NCBI GenBank assembly: GCA_900546215.1
Contig: URCD01000079.1
Span: forward strand, 1-11,292
Direction of reading: 5' to 3'
Length of the DNA stretch: 11,292 nucleotides
Source of the DNA: an uncultured Eubacteriales bacterium
Lineage (GTDB): Bacteria; Bacillota; Clostridia; Lachnospirales; Anaerotignaceae
In this document: in pieces, positions 8,021 through 11,292 of the stretch
How positions within the stretch are numbered: position 1 is the first letter of the stretch
Layout: each line of letters opens with the position of its first letter
Position numbers and translations under genes: made by a program
The notes under the pieces: generated by a model
The model's input: the letters and a program-made list of their open reading frames with translations, nothing else
Told to the model about the DNA's origin: nothing
Database searches by the model: none

Positions 8021-8776
8021 ATGAAGAATTTTGTATTTAATGTTTTGGCCTTAGCCGGTATTGCTTTAATGTCCGTATCACATGTGGCCTTTGCCGCACC
8101 AATTGTTGAAAAGCTGGACTACAAAGCCGAAGTAAACGGCACAGCGCTTGAAAATCAGATATATGAAAATATTGACCACGCTCATATGCTTCCGGTCAGG
8201 GAGATGAGTGAAATTCTTGGATATACAGTTGAGTGGAATGCGGAGGAAAATTCCTGCCTTGTCGGCTCAGACGAGGTTCCGAGTGTGAAGTTTTATATCG
8301 GTGAGGATAAATATATTTATGGCGCCGACGCTGTCGGAGAACTTGGTGCGGTTCCTGAGCTTAAGGACGGGCTTTCCTATGTACCGTCAACATTTTTCAG
8401 CAGATTTTTTTCGCTTGATATGACAAATGAGCAGGACGGAACTATAAATATTACGTCTCCGGCGAAGGTTCAGCTTAAGGAAAATGAAGTCAATAAAATA
8501 AAGGCAGGAGAAAACTTTACTGTAAAGCTTGAGGAAAATGCCTCAACAGGTTATCAGTGGACGATAGAGAAGGACGATAAGGTACAGCTTTTAAAAACAA
8601 AAATAGATCAGGCATTAAATGAAAGTACCGAGGAGTATGTCGGCGCACCTAGAATGGTAACATGGACATTTAAGTGTGATACTCCGGGTGAGTATACAAT
8701 AAAGTATACATACGAGAGAAGCTTTGAGAAAAACAGTACGAATAAAACTATAGAATATAAAATAGCAGTAGAATAA
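8021..8776 (+). CDS. Secreted protein: copper-amine-oxidase-N-like domain fused to a chagasin (I42) inhibitor domain
   Basis: This 251-residue protein has a signal peptide: Lys at position 2, a hydrophobic core at about 4-20, and a likely cut after AFA (about residue 25). Residues 32-146 resemble the copper amine oxidase N-terminal (stalk) domain common in Firmicute secreted proteins, with MLPVREMSEILGYTVEWN (56-73) as its signature and the second strand-helix unit at SYVPSTFFSRFF (119-130). Residues 150-251 fit the chagasin/I42 cysteine-protease-inhibitor fold: the three inhibitory loops appear as NASTGYQW (173-180), GAPRMVTW (208-215) and ERSFEK (232-237). It would act outside the cell or at the wall, possibly blocking papain-like proteases from host or neighbours; the target is unknown. 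AGGAGGAG precedes the ATG by eight bases. It is a single-gene unit, divergent from the hydrolase operon and closed by a terminator. Confidence 0.87.
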   Translation: MKNFVFNVLALAGIALMSVSHVAFAAPIVEKLDYKAEVNGTALENQIYENIDHAHMLPVREMSEILGYTVEWNAEENSCLVGSDEVPSVKFYIGEDKYIYGADAVGELGAVPELKDGLSYVPSTFFSRFFSLDMTNEQDGTINITSPAKVQLKENEVNKIKAGENFTVKLEENASTGYQWTIEKDDKVQLLKTKIDQALNESTEEYVGAPRMVTWTFKCDTPGEYTIKYTYERSFEKNSTNKTIEYKIAVE

Positions 8777-8805
8777 CGAAGTCTTCACAACTCCATAATT
8801 TTAAT

Positions 8806-8849
8806 AAAAGGGAAACCACCAGCGTTAATTTGCAGGTGGTTTCCTTTTT
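8806..8849 (+). terminator. Rho-independent terminator of the chagasin-fusion gene
   Basis: The inverted repeat GGAAACCACC (8811-8820) and GGTGGTTTCC (8835-8844) is extended by A-T pairs (8806-8809 with 8846-8849) and a G-T pair, with a 14-base loop. It ends in a TTTTT run. It lies about 30 bases after the stop codon. Confidence 0.9.
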
Positions 8850-9073
8850 ACTTAAAGAATGGAGGTATATCAGTATTTAGAAAATGTCCACAATTTCAAA
8901 ATACCGACAGATAATAATTTAATTACACTTTATGTATCTATTTTAAGGAGAGGTATACCTGATACAAAGAGTATAATTAATTATTACCGATAGTATAGCT
9001 ATCGGTTTACGAATATATTATCACTTATTTGCTAATATTGTCAATAGTAACAAGTATTAGAATGGGTGATTTT
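8850..9073 (+). promoter_or_regulatory. AT-rich leader of the HTH gene with palindrome, TATAAT and hairpin
   Basis: This 224-base stretch has no convincing gene. It contains a perfect 10-bp palindrome AGGTATACCT (8951-8960), a perfect TATAAT (8972-8977) about 97 bases before the HTH start, and an 8-bp hairpin ACCGATAG (8986-8993) / CTATCGGT (8999-9006) with a 5-base loop just past where transcription would begin. No -35 hexamer is evident at 16-18 bp; the palindrome overlaps that zone. The arrangement suits a regulated promoter, possibly autoregulated by the encoded HTH protein (inference). Confidence 0.45.
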
Positions 9074-9286
9074 ATGAAGATGATTGCAAATAATTACGAA
9101 GTAAATGAAATCATGCGTATATTACGAGAGTGGACTAATATGACTCAAACCGAGTTTGGCAAAGCAATGGGTAAAAGTGAAGTTGCAATAAGAAAATATG
9201 AAGCTGGAGAAATATTCTGTAACTTTGATGAGATATTAAAATTATGTAAGGAAAATGGAATTAAAATAACATTTGAGAAAAAATAA
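9074..9286 (+). CDS. Small XRE-family helix-turn-helix protein
   Basis: From the ATG at 9074 this is a 70-residue protein made almost only of one helix-turn-helix (Cro/C1, XRE type) domain: the N-terminal helix NEIMRILREWTN (11-22), the HTH TQTEFGKAMGKSEVAIRKYE (24-43) and the last helix FDEILKLCKENG (51-62). It binds DNA and most likely acts as a repressor or an antitoxin-like regulator, but no toxin gene is next to it. GGGTGA lies about 5 bases before this ATG, while the in-frame ATG at 9029 has no ribosome site. It is a single-gene unit between two terminators, lies in an AT-rich patch, and is followed by an accessory-looking block. Its target may be the palindrome at 8951-8960 in its own leader (inference). 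Confidence 0.82.
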   Translation: MKMIANNYEVNEIMRILREWTNMTQTEFGKAMGKSEVAIRKYEAGEIFCNFDEILKLCKENGIKITFEKK

Positions 9287-9287
9287 A

Positions 9288-9326
9288 CCCATTCAGTGAG
9301 TGACGCTGAATGGGCCTTTATTTTTT
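9288..9326 (+). terminator. Rho-independent terminator of the HTH gene
   Basis: CCCATTCAG (9288-9296) and CTGAATGGG (9306-9314) form a perfect 9-bp stem with a 9-base loop. CCTTTATTTTTT follows. It begins one base after the stop codon. Confidence 0.92.
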
Positions 9327-9546
9327 ATTGCCTGAAAGCGAAAAAACGCTTAAAAGGCTATGTAAGTTTTTGCAGGGCGTCCCGCAAACCCGCATGAAAT
9401 CAAAGTTTGCGCGTATGCCCTTAAAAAGTCCCGCCACGCTTTGCAACGTGCGCTTGTAAAGTTGGGCGGCATTTGGGCGGCAAAAAAGCAAAATCAGCAA
9501 GTCCTGGCCTGCTTGCCACTATTGAGAACAACTAGATAGCATAGTG
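9327..9546. other. Gene-poor, GC-richer stretch, possibly remnant of mobile or decayed DNA
   Basis: No supported gene is present. The base composition is visibly more GC-rich than the AT-rich leader and HTH gene to the left. One open plus-strand frame (9366-9536, no good start, TAG at 9537) has protein-like composition, with segments such as ALKKSRHALQRALVKLGGIW, and could be the 3' end of a lost gene. A minus-strand frame (9318-9500) is open but has no ribosome site. A short tandem repeat lies at 9462-9482. The family of either frame is not recognised, so no pseudogene is called. Confidence 0.3.
9462..9482. repeat. Tandem repeat TTGGGCGGCA, two copies
   Basis: TTGGGCGGCA occurs at 9462-9471 and again at 9473-9482, an 11-bp period with a T between. 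A further copy of TGGGCGGCAAA lies at 10618-10628, beyond the YdeI-like gene. The last 11 bases of the second copy region (9474-9484) match it exactly. Confidence 0.7.
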
Positions 9547-9562
9547 CGCCATATACCAATAA
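9547..9562. repeat. Direct repeat copy 1 flanking the small membrane gene
   Basis: The motif CGCC-A-TATACCAATAA pairs with the copy at 9833-9848, which differs only at the fifth base (T). It lies seven bases beyond the stop of the 71-residue membrane-protein gene (minus strand). Confidence 0.75.
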
Positions 9563-9568
9563 GACTTA

Positions 9569-9784
9569 CTACTTCTGTTGCTGCTTTTGTTCTAGCAAAT
9601 CAATTATTCTATATAAGCCCAAGAATAGGCCAAACATGATACTATATAATGCTAAGAAAAGCTGCTCCGTTTCACGAAAAAATGCAGGCTCTCCAATCGC
9701 ATAGATGATATAGTATATAACACCGATTAGTGATAGCAAGGAAATACCCAGCAAAATCTTTGAAACGTGCTTTTTCATAGTCAT
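9569..9784 (-). CDS. Small two-helix membrane protein, function unknown
   Basis: This 71-residue protein has two predicted transmembrane helices, about 9-30 (ILLGISLLSLIGVIYYIIYAIG) split from about 41-61 (LFLALYSIMFGLFLGLYRIID) by a short FFRETE loop. The N-terminus is basic (MTMKKH) and the C-terminus polar (LLEQKQQQK), so both ends are probably cytoplasmic. A GGAGG ribosome site lies 4 bases before the ATG at 9784 and 10 bases before the second ATG at 9778, so translation could begin at either. I do not recognise the family. Direct repeats flank it on both sides, and the YdeI-like gene lies upstream on the same strand. A membrane role in stress or toxin immunity is possible but not shown. 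Confidence 0.65.
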   Translation of the reverse strand: MTMKKHVSKILLGISLLSLIGVIYYIIYAIGEPAFFRETEQLFLALYSIMFGLFLGLYRIIDLLEQKQQQK

Positions 9785-9821
9785 GATTCCTCCATAGTTA
9801 TGTTGTACACCTACTTCACCG

Positions 9822-9838
9822 AAGGCGATCTTCGCCTT
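9822..9838. repeat. Short perfect hairpin between the YdeI-like and small membrane genes
   Basis: AAGGCGA (9822-9828) and TCGCCTT (9832-9838) form a 7-bp stem with a 3-base loop. It overlaps the second direct repeat. It lies about 25 bases past the YdeI-like stop but lacks a T-tract, so it is not a standard intrinsic terminator; it could still weaken read-through. Confidence 0.55.
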
Positions 9839-9848
9839 ATACCAATAA
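9833..9848. repeat. Direct repeat copy 2 flanking the small membrane gene
   Basis: CGCC-T-TATACCAATAA, matching 9547-9562 at 15 of 16 positions, lies 14 bases past the stop of the YdeI-like gene. The start-to-start distance of 286 bases encloses the whole small membrane-protein gene and its ribosome site. Confidence 0.75.
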
Positions 9849-9862
9849 TGCGTACATGACGT

Positions 9863-10525
9863 TTACATCGGTTTTAGGTTTTTATTAAGCCTGTCCACCA
9901 TCCAGGCAATTCGCTTTTCCCGTCCAGCGTCTGTCTTTGCATCGAGATATGCCCGTGTATAAGTTTTCTTTACGGATAGAGACATGGCTTGAAAATTTGT
10001 GTAAGCGGGTTCGTACACTTCCAGCAGTGCGGACAGACAGGCAATTTGTTCTTCTGTAATAATTGCCAGAGGGTTTGAAGCTTCCCACTGTCCGTTCTTC
10101 TTGGCTTCATCTATTTTCTTCCTGCCAAAATCAGTCATAAGCCCTTGTTCCTCAAGTTTTTTCACCAATGCCTTATTCTTTTGTGACCATTTGCTGTTCT
10201 TTCTGCGCGGAGAAAAATATTTCTTATATGTCTTATCATCAATCTTTTCCATCTGTCCGTCAATCCAGCCAAAACAGAGAGCTTCTTCCAGAGCTTCTCC
10301 CGCTTTTATCGTTTTTGTTCCACCAGACTTACCGAACAAAAGCCAAATACCGTCATTTGATATACAATGCTTACCGAGCCATTCACGAAAATCTTCTCTG
10401 TTGGCAAATTTCATTGTTTCGCTTATGATATGTCCCTCCTTATCGTTTGTTTTGACCGCCCAAAGTGTGCAAATCTCCGATTTGTCGGTCTGTGCCTTCT
10501 CCGCCAAAGGTGTATTTGTTTCCAT
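9863..10525 (-). CDS. YdeI/OmpD-associated (OmdA/bacteriocin-protection) family protein
   Basis: This is a 220-residue cytoplasmic protein. FANREDFREWL (40-50), NDGIWLLFGKSG (57-68), EALCFGWIDGQ (81-91) and FSPRRKNSKWSQKN (104-117) are the family signature; the C-terminal helical segment (about 160-215) completes the fold. Members are annotated as YdeI or OmpD-associated and bacteriocin-protection proteins, but the biochemical role is not established. The first 37 residues lie before the usual family start (the MKFANRE methionine at residue 38). That inner ATG has only a distant AAGGAGGG (about 19 bases), while the outer ATG at 10525 has GAGGG about 12 bases away, so the exact start is uncertain. 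The gene stands alone on the minus strand in an accessory-looking block. Confidence 0.86.
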   Translation of the reverse strand: METNTPLAEKAQTDKSEICTLWAVKTNDKEGHIISETMKFANREDFREWLGKHCISNDGIWLLFGKSGGTKTIKAGEALEEALCFGWIDGQMEKIDDKTYKKYFSPRRKNSKWSQKNKALVKKLEEQGLMTDFGRKKIDEAKKNGQWEASNPLAIITEEQIACLSALLEVYEPAYTNFQAMSLSVKKTYTRAYLDAKTDAGREKRIAWMVDRLNKNLKPM

Positions 10526-10727
10526 TCTAAAGCAACCCTCATAAAAGTCAAATTGAGAGCGGCATAGTTAAAAACTGTTACTTGTTTCTACAAACCTTTA
10601 TAACGATTTAGCAAATATGGGCGGCAAATCGTCCAATCTATAAACTGATACATTCGACTAAAACCCAGTAACCATGCGCTTTTCAGCTTATTGGGAAGCC
10701 TTAACCGGCTGAAAAAATATCTATTTT
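10526..10727. other. Intergenic region with one inverted repeat, no gene seen
   Basis: No coding sequence is supported here. It holds ACGATTT (10603-10609) and AAATCGT (10626-10632) as a loose inverted repeat, TGGGCGGCAAA (10618-10628), which is also present at 9474-9484, and an 8-bp inverted repeat TTTTCAGC (10680-10687) / GCTGAAAA (10708-10715) with a 20-base loop, 13 bases from the next stop codon. The last could act as a hairpin after the membrane-protein gene, but it lacks a T-tract on that strand. No clear promoter for the YdeI-like gene was found. Confidence 0.45.
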
Positions 10728-11292
10728 TTATATCGCTTTTTCTATTCCTTCTTCAATTGCTTCAATTTCTTTTTCTTCCTCGGTTTCGTCATCTTTTCCG
10801 TTTCCCCAAATAAACCTTTCAAGCTGTCTGCCAAAAAGCTTATCTGACCATTTTACTGAGCGTCCAACCAATACGGCGTGAATAATTGTTCCCTCCCTAA
10901 TTCCGTAAAGCGTGCCAAAATATGCGAAAGACAGTATCACCGATATTGTTACAATGGTTATGTCACATATATTTTTGGCGTTTGGAAATGGAATTTTAAA
11001 CCTCTGCGCAACGGCCTGCGCCAGTCCCTCGGCAGGAAGCGCCATAAGTCTTGGCACAAGATACACCTTTATTGCCGCGCCAAGCAGCAGGGCGCTGATA
11101 AGCGTATATACAAGCTGCATAATATATGTATCGCAAGGGGGAAGCACTCGGTTTACAAGGGCAACGGCCGAGTTGACAAAAAAACCATATATGATTGAAA
11201 GAATAACCTGAATAAAGTTAATTACCCTAAAGTTCTTTCCAAGCAAAATCCACTGTATAATAACAAACGAGGCAAAAACAATTGCCGTCATT
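10728..11292 (-). CDS. YczE/YitT-like (DUF6198-type) integral membrane protein, N-terminus outside window
   Basis: The last 187-188 residues are visible; the gene runs off the right edge, and the methionine at 11291 is probably internal. The protein has about four hydrophobic helices in view (about 2-20, 24-46, 56-78, 108-128). Characteristic segments are LPAEGLAQAVAQRF (86-99, family form LPGEGL), DITIVTISVILSFAYFG (109-125) and GIREGTIIHAVLVGRSVKW (129-147), which match the YczE/YitT-like and DUF6198 families. The C-terminus is a strongly acidic cytoplasmic tail (from about residue 165). The full length is expected to be near 210-220 residues, so roughly 25-30 are missing. Function is unknown; the family is made of putative transporters or channels. 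Confidence 0.75.
   Translation of the reverse strand, partial: MTAIVFASFVIIQWILLGKNFRVINFIQVILSIIYGFFVNSAVALVNRVLPPCDTYIMQLVYTLISALLLGAAIKVYLVPRLMALPAEGLAQAVAQRFKIPFPNAKNICDITIVTISVILSFAYFGTLYGIREGTIIHAVLVGRSVKWSDKLFGRQLERFIWGNGKDDETEEEKEIEAIEEGIEKAI

Noticed and set aside
8884..8922. Very short plus-strand reading frame (MSTISKYRQIII)
   Set aside because: Twelve codons, no well-placed ribosome site and no recognisable peptide; likely chance.
9318..9500. Minus-strand 60-codon open frame as a gene
   Set aside because: No ribosome binding site, overlaps the HTH terminator and contains the tandem repeat; coding status not supported.
9822..9838. Hairpin as an intrinsic terminator for the YdeI-like gene
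   Set aside because: The stem is short and not followed by a T-tract in the direction of transcription.
10101..10544. Plus-strand open frame of 147 codons over the YdeI-like gene
   Set aside because: It is antisense to a conserved family protein and shows no domain; an opposite-strand shadow.
1..11292. CRISPR array, tRNA, rRNA or complete insertion sequence
   Set aside because: No regularly spaced repeats, no recognisable tRNA or rRNA segments, and no transposase or terminal inverted repeats were seen on reading both strands.

Overview
The window looks like a chromosomal segment of a low-to-moderate GC, spore-forming Clostridia-type Firmicute, probably from an anaerobic or gut lineage. The support is a V-type (A/V) ATPase operon with A-B-D order, AGGAGG-type ribosome binding sites, many Rho-independent terminators, and a SpoIID-like protein with three peptidoglycan-binding modules typical of sporulating Clostridia. 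No rRNA, tRNA, CRISPR array or complete insertion sequence was seen.

Left part (1-2867, plus strand): the 3' end of a V-type ATPase operon. It holds the C-terminal 244 residues of catalytic subunit A, complete regulatory subunit B (ATGA overlap with A) and complete central-stalk subunit D (TTG start). A bidirectional hairpin terminator is shared with the convergent genes that follow.

Middle part (2870-7840, minus strand): three transcription blocks. The block nearest the ATPase is a two-gene operon: a 163-residue protein with a carboxypeptidase-regulatory-like beta domain, then a 451-residue SpoIID-like/triple peptidoglycan-binding protein. Both lack signal peptides, and both look like cell-wall or spore-cortex factors. 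Further right is a tightly packed three-gene operon, in transcription order an HSL-family alpha/beta hydrolase, a condensation-fold alcohol/WS-DGAT-like acyltransferase, and a zinc-ribbon plus six-helix membrane protein of DUF6320 type. These genes are joined by a stop/Shine-Dalgarno overlap and a 14-bp gene overlap. A good sigma-A-like promoter with TGTGG/CCACA inverted repeats precedes the operon. The set reads as an acyl-ester or lipid-tailoring module of unknown substrate.

Right part (8021-11292): a secreted protein joining a copper-amine-oxidase-N-like domain to a chagasin (I42) cysteine-protease-inhibitor domain, with its own terminator. Next is a 70-residue solitary XRE-type helix-turn-helix protein behind a long AT-rich leader that contains a palindrome, a perfect TATAAT and a hairpin. 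After that comes an accessory-looking stretch (about 9327-10727). It has a gene-poor, more GC-rich block with a short tandem repeat, a 71-residue two-helix membrane protein flanked by 16-bp near-perfect direct repeats, and a YdeI/OmpD-associated family protein. The window ends in a partial YczE/YitT-like (DUF6198-type) membrane protein.

The least ordinary regions are the acyltransferase-hydrolase-DUF6320 operon, the signal-less SpoIID-like pair, the chagasin fusion, and the repeat-flanked small gene at 9547-9848. Nothing in the window proves a wholly new system; these are the best candidates for follow-up.
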